Assembly (NCBI GenBank): GCA_030378005.1
Contig: JAUCGF010000077.1
Coordinates: forward strand, 31,673 to 95,672
DNA: 64,000 bases
Direction of reading: 5' to 3'
Origin: Desulfococcaceae bacterium HSG9
Lineage (GTDB): Bacteria > Desulfobacterota > Desulfobacteria > Desulfobacterales > JAUCGF01
This document shows, piece after piece, positions 19,540-28,059 of this stretch (its first letter is position 1; each line of letters begins with the position of its first letter). The position numbers and the translations under genes were made by a program. The notes under the pieces were generated by a model. That model searched no databases. It was not told the DNA's origin and saw only the letters and a program-made list of their open reading frames with translations.

Positions 19540-21141
19540 ATGGATACACATGGAGAAAAAACAGGAATATTTGCCAAAAAAGGCCTGTGGATCGGCATTG
19601 GCGTTGCCATTTTTATACTGGTTGCTTTTATTTTGCCAACCCCTCAGTCTCTGATTGATGTGATGGAAAAATACGGCTATGTCAACAAGATGATTGAGTG
19701 GGAGATCGCTCACGACGTTGAAGGGGCTTCACGTAAAACGATGATCGTATTAGGAATTGTTCCTATGGCGGTTATCTTTTTTGCAGTCGAAGCGCTTCCT
19801 ATCGGAGCAACAGGTATCCTGATGCCGCTTATGGCTTATTTTTTCGGGCTTCTCCCTTTTAATATGATCGGAAAAACCTTTGCCGGTGATGCGCCGTTGT
19901 TTATGTTAGGCGTTTTTGCACTGGGAGCCACGGTGGTGGAAGTTGGCTTTCATAAACGTCTGGCCGTCTGGCTGCTGGGATGGACCAAAGGCTTCTGGGT
20001 GCCTATGATCGTGCTGTGCTTCAGCATGTCGATTGTAGGTTCATTTATGTCGGCTCCGGCTATGTGTTCTTTTATGGTGCCGGTGATGATGGCTGTCTAT
20101 TACGGCTCGGTCAAAGCCAACAGCCCGGAGGGGGAAGCTGTTATTCACGATCCGGCTCTGGCCAAATTTCTCCTTTTTTCACTCTGCTTCGCTTTGAACA
20201 TGGGAGGCCCCGGAACTCCTTCGGCTGGCGGTCGTAACGTGATTATGATGGGTTTTTTCACCGAATACGGCATACCGATCTCTTACGCCGGCTGGATGAA
20301 ATACGGGTGGCCGCTGGTGCCGCTTGGAAGTGGCATGTTGCTGCTCTATATGTGGGCATTTTTCAGTAAAGGAATAAAGACCCGTGACCTCACACCCGGG
20401 CTGGAGTTTATTAAGGATGAGACGCGCAAAATGGGTAAAATGAGTTACGCCGAGTATGTTACCGGCGGATCACTTTTCCTCATTGTAGCACTCTGGATAT
20501 TTGGCGGGGAAGCCACGGGACTTGGGGGGCCGGCACTTTTGGCATTGGTTATACCGGTTTTGTTTAAGACCGTCCAATTTGAAAGTATTCTCAAACGTAT
20601 ATCCTTCAATGCCTGGTTCATGTACTGCGGCGCATTGACCTTAGGCGCGCTTCTAAAAGAAAGCGGAGGCGCTCTCTGGCTGGCGACAACATTTCTTAAC
20701 GGGCTTTCACAGATCGGTATGGATAAAGGTTACGGGCTGTGGGTGGGGATGTCCGCCTTCTCAGGCCTTGTCACCAATTTTATGTCTGATGCCGCTACTG
20801 TGGCTTTGATCGGGCCTATTGTCGTTCCCATGGGGATTATGACCCAAGTGGCCGGAGAGCCTTGGGCAATCGGTATGGCCGTTGCGTTGGCATCCTCTTT
20901 CGCCCATTTTCTGATCGTGGGTTCACCCGCAAATGCTTTGACATTCGCACTAGGTATTTATCCTGATACAAATAAGCGGGTGCTGGAGGCGATTGATTTT
21001 GTAAAATACGGCTTCGGCTTCTTTATCCTGTCCATGTTGCTACTCTGGATCGTCGGATTCCTCGTGGTTTACCCCATCGTCGGTTTTCCAGAAGGGATTC
21101 TCGAACAGGCTACTAAGGTGCTTCAAAGCACTGTCCAATAG
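19540..21141 (+). CDS. DASS/SLC13-family anion:sodium symporter
   Basis: A 533-residue integral membrane protein with about 12 helices in two inverted halves. Its features fit the divalent anion:Na+ symporter/ion transporter superfamily: EALPIGATGILMPLMAYFFGL near 85-105, the first reentrant-loop region GSFMSAPAMCSFMVPVMMA near 167-185 and its partner VTNFMSDAATVALIGPIVVP near 410-430. Substrates in the family are dicarboxylates, sulfate or similar anions; which one cannot be told. Start ATG 19540 follows GGAGGAA. It is preceded by a CBS sensor and followed by a ClC channel, so the group looks like a regulated anion-flux unit. Confidence 0.87.
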   Translation: MDTHGEKTGIFAKKGLWIGIGVAIFILVAFILPTPQSLIDVMEKYGYVNKMIEWEIAHDVEGASRKTMIVLGIVPMAVIFFAVEALPIGATGILMPLMAYFFGLLPFNMIGKTFAGDAPLFMLGVFALGATVVEVGFHKRLAVWLLGWTKGFWVPMIVLCFSMSIVGSFMSAPAMCSFMVPVMMAVYYGSVKANSPEGEAVIHDPALAKFLLFSLCFALNMGGPGTPSAGGRNVIMMGFFTEYGIPISYAGWMKYGWPLVPLGSGMLLLYMWAFFSKGIKTRDLTPGLEFIKDETRKMGKMSYAEYVTGGSLFLIVALWIFGGEATGLGGPALLALVIPVLFKTVQFESILKRISFNAWFMYCGALTLGALLKESGGALWLATTFLNGLSQIGMDKGYGLWVGMSAFSGLVTNFMSDAATVALIGPIVVPMGIMTQVAGEPWAIGMAVALASSFAHFLIVGSPANALTFALGIYPDTNKRVLEAIDFVKYGFGFFILSMLLLWIVGFLVVYPIVGFPEGILEQATKVLQSTVQ

Positions 21142-21182
21142 CTTATGAGTAAATTACAATACTCAAATTACAAATAGAAATC

Positions 21183-21215
21183 AGAAATCGGGTTTTTTGG
21201 AAAAACCCGATTTCT
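21183..21215. repeat. AATCGG palindrome, copy 4
   Basis: AGAAATCGGGTTTTT and AAAAACCCGATTTCT around a two-base loop, between the DASS and ClC genes. It is nearly identical to the copy at 28005-28037. Confidence 0.9.
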
Positions 21216-21358
21216 CAGGCAGCGATAAAAGCAAATAACTTATCAATCTCGTTCGGTATAGATAGTGCAATTTCACTAACTGCCTGCTGAGATTTTTATT
21301 TGAGATTTGTATTTTGGGATTTGAGATTTATTTAAGGTCAGGAGGTAAAGCATAAAAT

Positions 21359-23122
21359 ATGGATTCCCAAGTTTCTTCAAAAAGTTCAGTCTTACGTTCA
21401 GCTCTCAAGAGCCTGTTTTCAGATGAACATACGATTATGGTGGTATTGGGTATTGCAGTGGGAGTGGCGGGCGGTTACGGAGCCGTCGGGTTTCGCCATC
21501 TTATAGACTTTATCCAGTCTGTCGCCTATGGTTCACCGTCCGATTTACTTGATGTGGTGCAATCGATTCCGTGGTATTATAGGATTATCATTCCTGCTAT
21601 CGGCGGCCTGATTGTAGGCCCTACTGTCTATTTTTTCGCGCGTGAAGCCAAAGGTCATGGTGTCCCGGAAGTGATGAATTCTGTTGCCCTTGAACAGGGG
21701 ATCATCAGAAAACGAATTGTTGTTATCAAGACGATGGTGTCTGCTGTGTGTATAGGTACCGGAGGCTCGGTCGGAAGGGAAGGTCCTATCGTTCAAATCG
21801 GTTCGGCCGTGGGTTCGGCTCTTGGGCAACTGTTCAAAGTTTCCACCAATCGGATGCGGGTAATGGTCGGTTGCGGAGCTGCTGCCGGTATTGCCGCCAC
21901 TTTTAACGCCCCTATCGCCGGTTCCATTTTTGCTCTTGAAATTATTCTCGGCGAATTTGGAATCGCCACATTCAGCCCCATCATTATCTCAGCGGTTTCG
22001 GCTACGGCGATTTCGCGACATTATCTCGGCGATTTTCCGGCATTTGTTCTTCCCCCTTACCATCTTAACAGCCCGCTGGAATTTCCTTTGTATATTATTT
22101 TGGGGCTTGTGTGCGCTCTGGTCGGCTTGGGATTCACCCTATTTCTCTATCGTGCGGAAGATGCCTGGGACGCTATCAAGTTTCCGGAATATCTCAAAGC
22201 AGTCGTAGGCGGCCTGATTATCGGAGCCATGGGACTTTTGGTACCGCAAATACTTGGCGTCGGTTACGGAGCCATAGATTTGGCGCTTCTGATCAAAATG
22301 TCATGGTGGATGATGGCACTTCTGGTGCTTGGAAAAATTCTGGCCACTTCCATCACTATCGGTTCCGGAGGTTCCGGCGGTATTTTTGCGCCTTCGCTTT
22401 TTATGGGCGCAATGGCGGGAGGCGCTTTCGGAGCGGTCGCCAACAGCCTTTTTCCGTCAATTGTGATCACGCCCGGAGCTTATGCCGTTGTCGGCATGGG
22501 CGCGGTGGTGGCGGCTACGACGCATGGCCCTTTACAAGCGATATTGATTATTTTTGAGATGACAGGCGACTACAAAATCATTCTTCCCCTTATGGTGACG
22601 TGCATTATCAGTTGCCTGATTGCCCAGAAATTATGCGGCGAATCCATTTATACCTTTAAATTGATAAGAAGAGGCGTCAATATCAAAGCTGGTAAAGAGG
22701 TGAACATATTAAGCTCAATGCCGGTAAAAAATGTGATGTATCATACTGTGGAAATGGTACCGGAGCATTTGCCTCTGAAAATATTTGCCGAAAATCTTCC
22801 CAAAAGCAGATCCAATAATTTCGTAGTGGTGAATAAAAAAGAAGAGATGACCGGTGTGCTTACATTTCTTGATTATTATGATGCCTTGTTTGTCGAAAAA
22901 CCCGATGATGATATGACTGTCGGGGATATCATGACGCCAGACCCGGTCACCGTAACGATTGAGGATAATCTGAATACCGCTTTTGAAAAAATCACGGCGG
23001 ATGATTTCGCTATCCTTCCAGTTGTCGCACCGGATGAACCTTTGAAGTTATTAGGCGTTCTGACACGTCGGGATATTCTGGACGCTTACGATCAGGCTGT
23101 CATCAAGAAAGCGATCACTTGA
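21359..23122 (+). CDS. ClC-type chloride channel/antiporter with C-terminal CBS pair
   Basis: A 587-residue membrane protein. ClC ion-path motifs are present: GHGVP (about 100-104, in place of GSGIP), GREGPIVQIGSA (about 139-150, with the gating Glu) and GGIFAPSLFMGA (about 340). The last 140 residues hold two CBS motifs (VKNVMYHTVEMVPEHLPLK and VGDIMTPDPVTVTIEDNLNTA), a layout more usual in eukaryotic and some bacterial ClCs, suggesting adenine-nucleotide control. The Ser-to-His change at the first selectivity motif may alter anion preference. Start ATG 21359, 15 bases after AGGAGG. It sits between the DASS transporter and three receiver genes. Confidence 0.92.
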   Translation: MDSQVSSKSSVLRSALKSLFSDEHTIMVVLGIAVGVAGGYGAVGFRHLIDFIQSVAYGSPSDLLDVVQSIPWYYRIIIPAIGGLIVGPTVYFFAREAKGHGVPEVMNSVALEQGIIRKRIVVIKTMVSAVCIGTGGSVGREGPIVQIGSAVGSALGQLFKVSTNRMRVMVGCGAAAGIAATFNAPIAGSIFALEIILGEFGIATFSPIIISAVSATAISRHYLGDFPAFVLPPYHLNSPLEFPLYIILGLVCALVGLGFTLFLYRAEDAWDAIKFPEYLKAVVGGLIIGAMGLLVPQILGVGYGAIDLALLIKMSWWMMALLVLGKILATSITIGSGGSGGIFAPSLFMGAMAGGAFGAVANSLFPSIVITPGAYAVVGMGAVVAATTHGPLQAILIIFEMTGDYKIILPLMVTCIISCLIAQKLCGESIYTFKLIRRGVNIKAGKEVNILSSMPVKNVMYHTVEMVPEHLPLKIFAENLPKSRSNNFVVVNKKEEMTGVLTFLDYYDALFVEKPDDDMTVGDIMTPDPVTVTIEDNLNTAFEKITADDFAILPVVAPDEPLKLLGVLTRRDILDAYDQAVIKKAIT

Positions 23123-23199
23123 CATAAGGTTTCAGGTGTCAGTGTTCAGGTGTCAGGTTTCAGGTTATTGATTCTGAACATTGGACAGGTACACTGAAA

Positions 23200-23232
23200 A
23201 GAAATCGGGTTTTTCTGAAAAATCCGATTTCT
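23200..23232. repeat. AATCGG palindrome, copy 5
   Basis: AGAAATCGGGTTTTT pairs with GAAAAATCCGATTTCT, directly upstream of the first receiver of the triplet. The preceding 23123-23170 carries short direct repeats of a CAGGTGTCAG-type sequence. Confidence 0.88.
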
Positions 23233-23259
23233 AATAACCTTCGCCAAAGGAGAGTCACC

Positions 23260-23682
23260 ATGCAAACGCCACTGGTTATGTTAGTGGACGATGAAGTAGC
23301 GTATGTGGAAGCTATAGCTGAACGGCTGCGCAACCGACAATTTAAGATTGTTACGGCCTTTAGCGGTGCTGAAGGAGTGGCTCAACTGAAAAGCAATCAA
23401 AAGCTTGATGTTATTGTTCTGGATGTCAAAATGCCAGGCATGGACGGGCTTGAAACGTTAAAAGCACTTAAAAAAATATGCCCTCTGACAGAGGTCATTA
23501 TGCTGACCGGACATGTTACCATGGAATCGGCAATGGCTCTGATGAAACAGGGGGCTTTTGATTATTTGATCAAACCGTTTGATATTGAACAACTTGTCAG
23601 CAAAATGGAGGCGGCGGCTAGGAAAAAATGGGCGCATGAAGAAAAAATCAAGAACGTTTTGAAAAAGGAGATGTTGTCATAA
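23260..23682 (+). CDS. Single-domain response regulator (triplet member 1)
   Basis: A 140-residue receiver: VMLVDDEVAYVEAIAERL, acceptor Asp55 (VIVLDVKMPGMDG), Thr in IMLTGHV, Lys in LIKPF, then a charged tail ending KNVLKKEMLS. ATG 23260 follows AAAGGAGAG. It is the first of three adjacent paralogues (23260, 23812, 24380), each with its own ribosome site and spacer. They have no output domain and probably compete for, or diversify, one phospho-source. Confidence 0.93.
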   Translation: MQTPLVMLVDDEVAYVEAIAERLRNRQFKIVTAFSGAEGVAQLKSNQKLDVIVLDVKMPGMDGLETLKALKKICPLTEVIMLTGHVTMESAMALMKQGAFDYLIKPFDIEQLVSKMEAAARKKWAHEEKIKNVLKKEMLS

Positions 23683-23811
23683 TCCAGATCACTTTTTCAC
23701 TTAAATTCTTTTTTTTGCCGCTTACAATTTTTCAGCTAACTCCGTATGTGAACTATATCCATTTTTTGTATAAACATATAAATATGAGAACGATGATAAG
23801 GAGGAATAGCT

Positions 23812-24258
23812 ATGACGGCACCATTCATTATGCTGGTTGATGATGAGGTTCCTTTTGTGGAAACCATAGCCAAGCGTCTTGGAAAAAGAAACATAAATAC
23901 CATTTCGGCCTTTAGCGGGGAAGAGGGCATTGAAACATTGAAAAAGAATACTGAACTTGATGTCATTGTTTTGGATGTCAAAATGCCGGGCATGGATGGA
24001 TTGGAGACGCTCGCAGAAATAAAAAAAGTATCTCCTTTGATAGAGGTCATCATGTTGACCGGACACGGCACAATGGAATCGGCCATTGACGGAATGAAAT
24101 TGGGAGCTTTTGATTATTTGATGAAACCATGTGATATTGAAGACTTGGTCAGCAAAATAGAGGCGGCCTCCCAAAAAAAGCGTGAACATGAAGAAAAGAT
24201 TGAGGAGGCTAAAAAACAAAAAACCTTGTCAAAATATGGCCCTTTCTATTACGCTTAA
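23812..24258 (+). CDS. Single-domain response regulator (triplet member 2)
   Basis: A 148-residue receiver: IMLVDDEVPFVETIAKRL, Asp55 (VIVLDVKMPGMDG), LTGHG, and Lys in LMKPC. It is very close to the third member, with tail KIEEAKKQKTLSKYG. The start ATG 23812 follows AAGGAGGAA. Parallel tails and near-identical cores show recent tandem duplication. Confidence 0.93.
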   Translation: MTAPFIMLVDDEVPFVETIAKRLGKRNINTISAFSGEEGIETLKKNTELDVIVLDVKMPGMDGLETLAEIKKVSPLIEVIMLTGHGTMESAIDGMKLGAFDYLMKPCDIEDLVSKIEAASQKKREHEEKIEEAKKQKTLSKYGPFYYA

Positions 24259-24291
24259 TTTTTATTATCAATATGTAGAACCATATACGCC

Positions 24292-24324
24292 AGAAATCAG
24301 ATTTTTCAAAAAAATCCGATTTCT
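24292..24324. repeat. AATCGG palindrome, copy 6
   Basis: AGAAATCAGATTTTT and AAAAATCCGATTTCT, between receivers 2 and 3; one arm carries a G-to-A change, so the stem has one mismatch. Confidence 0.85.
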
Positions 24325-24379
24325 CAGGCACAGTTATAATTGAAATCTTATATCATTAGGAGATAGAAAGGAGTAATTT

Positions 24380-24814
24380 ATGACAGCACCATTTATTATG
24401 TTGGTGGACGATGAAGCCGATTTTGTAGAAACCATGGTCAAGCGTCTGGGTAAAAGAAACATTACGGCCATTAAGGCTTTCAGCGGTGAAGAAGGCCTGG
24501 AAACACTAAAAACGAATATGATGCTTGATGTCATTGTTCTGGATGTCAAAATGCCGGGCATGGACGGGATTGAGGCGCTGAGGGAAATTAAAAAGACATC
24601 CCCTCTGACAGAGGTGATCATGCTGACCGCACACGCCACAGTAGAATCGGCCATTGATGGAATGAAACTAGGGGCGTATGATTATATGATGAAACCGTGT
24701 GATATTGATATGCTTGTCGGCAAAGTGACGGAGGCGGCCCAAAAAAAATGGGATCATGAAGAAAAAATAAAAGATGCCAGAGCTAAGGAAATCATGTCAA
24801 GATACGAACAGTAG
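24380..24814 (+). CDS. Single-domain response regulator (triplet member 3)
   Basis: A 144-residue receiver: IMLVDDEADFVETMVKRL, Asp55 (VIVLDVKMPGMDG), Thr in IMLTAHA, Lys in MMKPC, tail KIKDARAKEIMSRYEQ. ATG 24380 follows GAAAGGAG. It closes the signalling/transport block that starts with the SulP gene. Its most likely kinase is the Cache kinase at 15200 or the one at 26272. Confidence 0.93.
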   Translation: MTAPFIMLVDDEADFVETMVKRLGKRNITAIKAFSGEEGLETLKTNMMLDVIVLDVKMPGMDGIEALREIKKTSPLTEVIMLTAHATVESAIDGMKLGAYDYMMKPCDIDMLVGKVTEAAQKKWDHEEKIKDARAKEIMSRYEQ

Positions 24815-24891
24815 TTCGTTCCACCGGCGGATTGTGTTGACGCTATTGCATAATATAAATAGTGGCTGGCTGAAAACTTCCACAGTCAATA

Positions 24892-25031
24892 AATGGTATC
24901 TTTCATTTGTCGGTTTACACTTTGTCCGTTAGGGACATAATATCTATAGAAAAAAGCCTGCTAAAGCGCCAAGTCCCGTAGGGACGATATATAAAGTGTA
25001 AACTACTTTTAGCACAATATGAAGGATGCCC
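24892..25031. repeat. CATCCTTCAT/AGTTTACACTTT family element, copy 2 (inverted)
   Basis: GTTTACACTTT (24913-24923) pairs with AAAGTGTAAAC (24993-25003), and the right end reads ACTTTTAG...ATGAAGGATGCC. The core differs from other copies: it holds two GTCC(C)GT(T)AGGGAC palindromes. No gene in 24815-25127 apart from this element. Confidence 0.7.
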
Positions 25032-25127
25032 AATAAATCTTTTATTTTAGCCATTTTTAATTGTTCCGACACTGTATCCAGCACGACAACATCCGGCCGG
25101 TGAGAAAGGATTGAGCAAGGTTCAAAC

Positions 25128-26147
25128 ATGAACAAAAAAGCAAATATCACCAATCCGCATGATAAATTTTTCCGGGAAACATGGAGCGATAGGGAAACGG
25201 CTGTCGATTTTATCAAAAACTATTTGCCCGGTCGTATTTTAAGGCATATCGACACCGCTCGTTTTGAAATATGCAAAGATTCATTCATCGAAGAGGAACT
25301 TCAGGACTATTTTTCTGATTTGTTATACAGGGTCGATATTTACGGTGAAAAAGGCTATCTGTATTTTTTATTTGAACATAAGAGTTTTGGCGACAAACTG
25401 GCTTCTCTTCAAATTCTTGAGTACAAAATTAAAATCTGGCGGCTTGAGCTTAAACAAAGAAAAAAGCGTGATCCCATTTCCCTTCCGGTAGTAATTCCCA
25501 TTCTTTTGTATCATGGAAAAGAAAAATGGACGTATGGCAGCTCTTTCGGGCGCCTTTTTAAACAGCATTCCTCCGATCTTTCCGTATTTGTTCCGAATTT
25601 TGAATTCGTTTTGGTTGATTTGTCGGAATATGAAGATGAATACATCAAAGGGGCCGTGGCAACACGAGCCACGCTAATGCTGTTCAAACACATTTTTGAT
25701 CCGGACATCATCGAAAAATTGCCGAAAATCATATCGCTTTTAAACGAATTGTCCGAATCGAAATCGGGTATTGAATATTTCGTCAAATTTTTACGCTATT
25801 TGTTTTCCAGCCTCGAAGGAATCAGTACGGTCGATGAATTAAAAAGTATTTTCGATAAAAGCCTGAAACGGGATAAAGGAGGATTGATCATGACTTTGGA
25901 GCAACAATTAATTAATAAAGGAATGCAACAAGGTATGCAACAAGGCATGCAGCAGGGAGTGCAACAGGGTGTTCATGCAATGATTGAAACAATCGAATTC
26001 GGACTGACACACAAATTTGGCGAGATGGGATTGGGTATGGTCGAAAAAATACGTCAAATTCAGGATCTGAATAAATTGAAAATTATCATGGAAACAATAT
26101 TGCAAATGGATGAAATTTCGGAAGTCGAAAAACAAGTATATCATTGA
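25128..26147 (+). CDS. Rpn-family recombination-promoting nuclease/putative transposase
   Basis: A 339-residue protein of the PD-(D/E)XK Rpn/YhgA-like family. The N-terminus NPHDKFFRETWSDRETAVDFIKNYLP and the block YFSDLLYRVDIYGEKGYLYFLFEHKS (about 66-91; D-x-EHK catalytic pattern) are typical. A low-complexity run of MQQG units (about 265-278, encoded by 12-base tandem repeats at 25922-25975) separates the nuclease from a helical tail. Such proteins raise RecA-independent recombination and are often found in accessory DNA. Start ATG 25128 follows AAGG. It is immediately downstream of an inverted-repeat element. Confidence 0.85.
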   Translation: MNKKANITNPHDKFFRETWSDRETAVDFIKNYLPGRILRHIDTARFEICKDSFIEEELQDYFSDLLYRVDIYGEKGYLYFLFEHKSFGDKLASLQILEYKIKIWRLELKQRKKRDPISLPVVIPILLYHGKEKWTYGSSFGRLFKQHSSDLSVFVPNFEFVLVDLSEYEDEYIKGAVATRATLMLFKHIFDPDIIEKLPKIISLLNELSESKSGIEYFVKFLRYLFSSLEGISTVDELKSIFDKSLKRDKGGLIMTLEQQLINKGMQQGMQQGMQQGVQQGVHAMIETIEFGLTHKFGEMGLGMVEKIRQIQDLNKLKIIMETILQMDEISEVEKQVYH

Positions 26148-26271
26148 TAAGGAATTCTGTTGTGCAGAGGTCAATGGCAAAAAGGATAAATGAAGCTACT
26201 AATAAACACGAATGATTTATTTTTATCAGCGCTCTCTGCAAAGATAAACCTATAGCAAACAATTATAACTA

Positions 26272-27996
26272 ATGAGCAGGCATAAAACATCCCACAAACC
26301 GTATCACCGTTCATTCACCAAGAACATGGTGTTGCTCGTTACCATCATATCATTGACACCGATGCTGCTGGTCAGCGGTATCATTTTGAATCAATTCCAC
26401 ACATCCTTTCACGAAAAAGTATATGCCCATCTGAATGAACTGGTTCATAAGCACACACAAAACATTGACAGTTTCCTGAACGAAAGTCTGAATAACATTC
26501 AGTTTATGGCAGAAGCATGCGGTTCTGAGCAACTTCTTGATGAATCAGTGCTACAGAAGAAGTTATTCCAACTGCAACAAAATTACGGCGGTGTATTTGA
26601 AGATTTGGGCATCATCAATGAAGAAGGTGTGCAGATAGCTTACGCCGGACCGTTCAAACTTGAAAAAGCGCAGTATGCGAATGCGCAATGGTTCAATGAG
26701 GCGCTCGAAAACCCGTTTTATATCAGTGATGTTTTTCTAGGTCTGCGTTCCAGCCCCCATTTTATCGTATCTGTAAAACGCTTCCACCAGGATAAGAATT
26801 TACTTCTAAGAGCCACGATCAATTTTGAAGCGTTCAACTCGCTTGTGGAAAACCTCCGCATCGGTAAAACCGGGTTTGCCTTTATTCTGAACAGAAAAGG
26901 CGAATTTCAGACAAAACCTCATTACAATATGCTGCCAAGCCAGAAATCTTATATGAATTTTATCAAAGCGGGCAAGAAAACAAGGCACGGAATTTATATT
27001 GGCGAGCACATGGATACTTCCGAAAGGAAGGATATCATCTATTTGGCAGCCCTTCTGAAAAATGAGGATTGGATACTCGTATATCAGCAGGAAAAGGGGG
27101 ATGCCTTTTCGGACTTAAAAAGCGCTCAAAGCGTTGCTGTATTGATTATTTTAGGGGGCGCGTTGCTCATCGTCGTGATGAATCTGATATTGTTCCACAA
27201 AGCGGTCATCCGTATTGCCGAAGCGGACAAGGAAAAAGAGAAGATGAACCGGCAAAAAGAGATGATGAATCGGCAGGTAATTGAAACCGGAAAGCTGGCA
27301 TCCGTAGGCCGGTTGGCGGCCGGTATTGCGCATGAGATCAACAATCCGGTGGCTATTATGGTTCAAGAAGCCGGGTGGATAGAAGATTTGCTTGAGGAAG
27401 AAGAATTTAAAAAGGGTAAAAATCTGGATGAATTTGAACGTGCGCTGAAACAAATTAACACCCAGGGCAAACGCTGTAAGGAAATCACCTATAAATTGTT
27501 GAGTTTTGCCAGAAAAACAGACTCGCGCATACAAAAAGTCCGAATAAATGAGATGATTGAAGAAGTCGTCGCGATTTCCAACAAGGCATCTTACACCAGA
27601 ATCACCATCAATTCATACCCGGATAGCAACATCCCTTCCATTGATGGTTCTCCGACCGAGATACAACAGGTGCTTTTGAATCTCATTAATAATGCGCTTT
27701 ACGCCCTGGAAAAAGATGGCGGTAAAATTGATATTACCAGCAGTCTTGAAGACAGTTATGTTTTGATTGTCGTAGAAGATGACGGTCCGGGCATTCCCGA
27801 ATCCAACCTTGACCGAATATTTGAGCCATTTTTCACCACCAAGCCGGTGGGCAAGGGTAACGGGCTGGGCTTGTCGATCTGTTTCGGAATTATTAAAAAA
27901 ATGGGCGGTCAATTTAGTGTTCAAAGCACCGTTGATGCAGGCACTCGCTTTGAAATTCGGTTGCCCCTGAAAAATTCGCCTGAGAAATCAGATTAA
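26272..27996 (+). CDS. Cache-domain sensor histidine kinase
   Basis: A 574-residue membrane kinase. Helices at about 18-40 and 288-308 flank a periplasmic double-Cache domain (LGIINEEGVQIAYAGPFKLE 112-131, FYISDVFLGLRSSPHF 149-164). Cytoplasmic part: short coiled coil, HisKA with His354 (GIAHEINNPVAIMVQEAGW), HATPase with NLINNALYAL, DDGPGIP and GNGLGL boxes (the G1 box is DDGPG, as in many relatives). It resembles the kinases at 15200 and 41269. It starts the second block, followed by a PEP-synthase-like gene and the membrane receiver at 30635. No clear ribosome site precedes ATG 26272. Confidence 0.92.
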   Translation: MSRHKTSHKPYHRSFTKNMVLLVTIISLTPMLLVSGIILNQFHTSFHEKVYAHLNELVHKHTQNIDSFLNESLNNIQFMAEACGSEQLLDESVLQKKLFQLQQNYGGVFEDLGIINEEGVQIAYAGPFKLEKAQYANAQWFNEALENPFYISDVFLGLRSSPHFIVSVKRFHQDKNLLLRATINFEAFNSLVENLRIGKTGFAFILNRKGEFQTKPHYNMLPSQKSYMNFIKAGKKTRHGIYIGEHMDTSERKDIIYLAALLKNEDWILVYQQEKGDAFSDLKSAQSVAVLIILGGALLIVVMNLILFHKAVIRIAEADKEKEKMNRQKEMMNRQVIETGKLASVGRLAAGIAHEINNPVAIMVQEAGWIEDLLEEEEFKKGKNLDEFERALKQINTQGKRCKEITYKLLSFARKTDSRIQKVRINEMIEEVVAISNKASYTRITINSYPDSNIPSIDGSPTEIQQVLLNLINNALYALEKDGGKIDITSSLEDSYVLIVVEDDGPGIPESNLDRIFEPFFTTKPVGKGNGLGLSICFGIIKKMGGQFSVQSTVDAGTRFEIRLPLKNSPEKSD

Positions 27997-28004
27997 CACC
28001 CGAA

Positions 28005-28037
28005 AGAAATCGGGTTTTTTGGAAAAACCCGATTTCT
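28005..28037. repeat. AATCGG palindrome, copy 7
   Basis: AGAAATCGGGTTTTT and AAAAACCCGATTTCT with a two-base loop between the Cache kinase and the PEP-synthase-like gene; near-identical to copy 4. Confidence 0.9.
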
Positions 28038-28059
28038 GAAAATTTGAACAGGATACTCC

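Noticed and set aside
24944..25216. Minus-strand open frame including RPDVVVLDTVSEQLKMAK
   Set aside because: It spans an inverted-repeat element and the start of the Rpn gene; the receiver-like phrase is too short and lacks a ribosome site.
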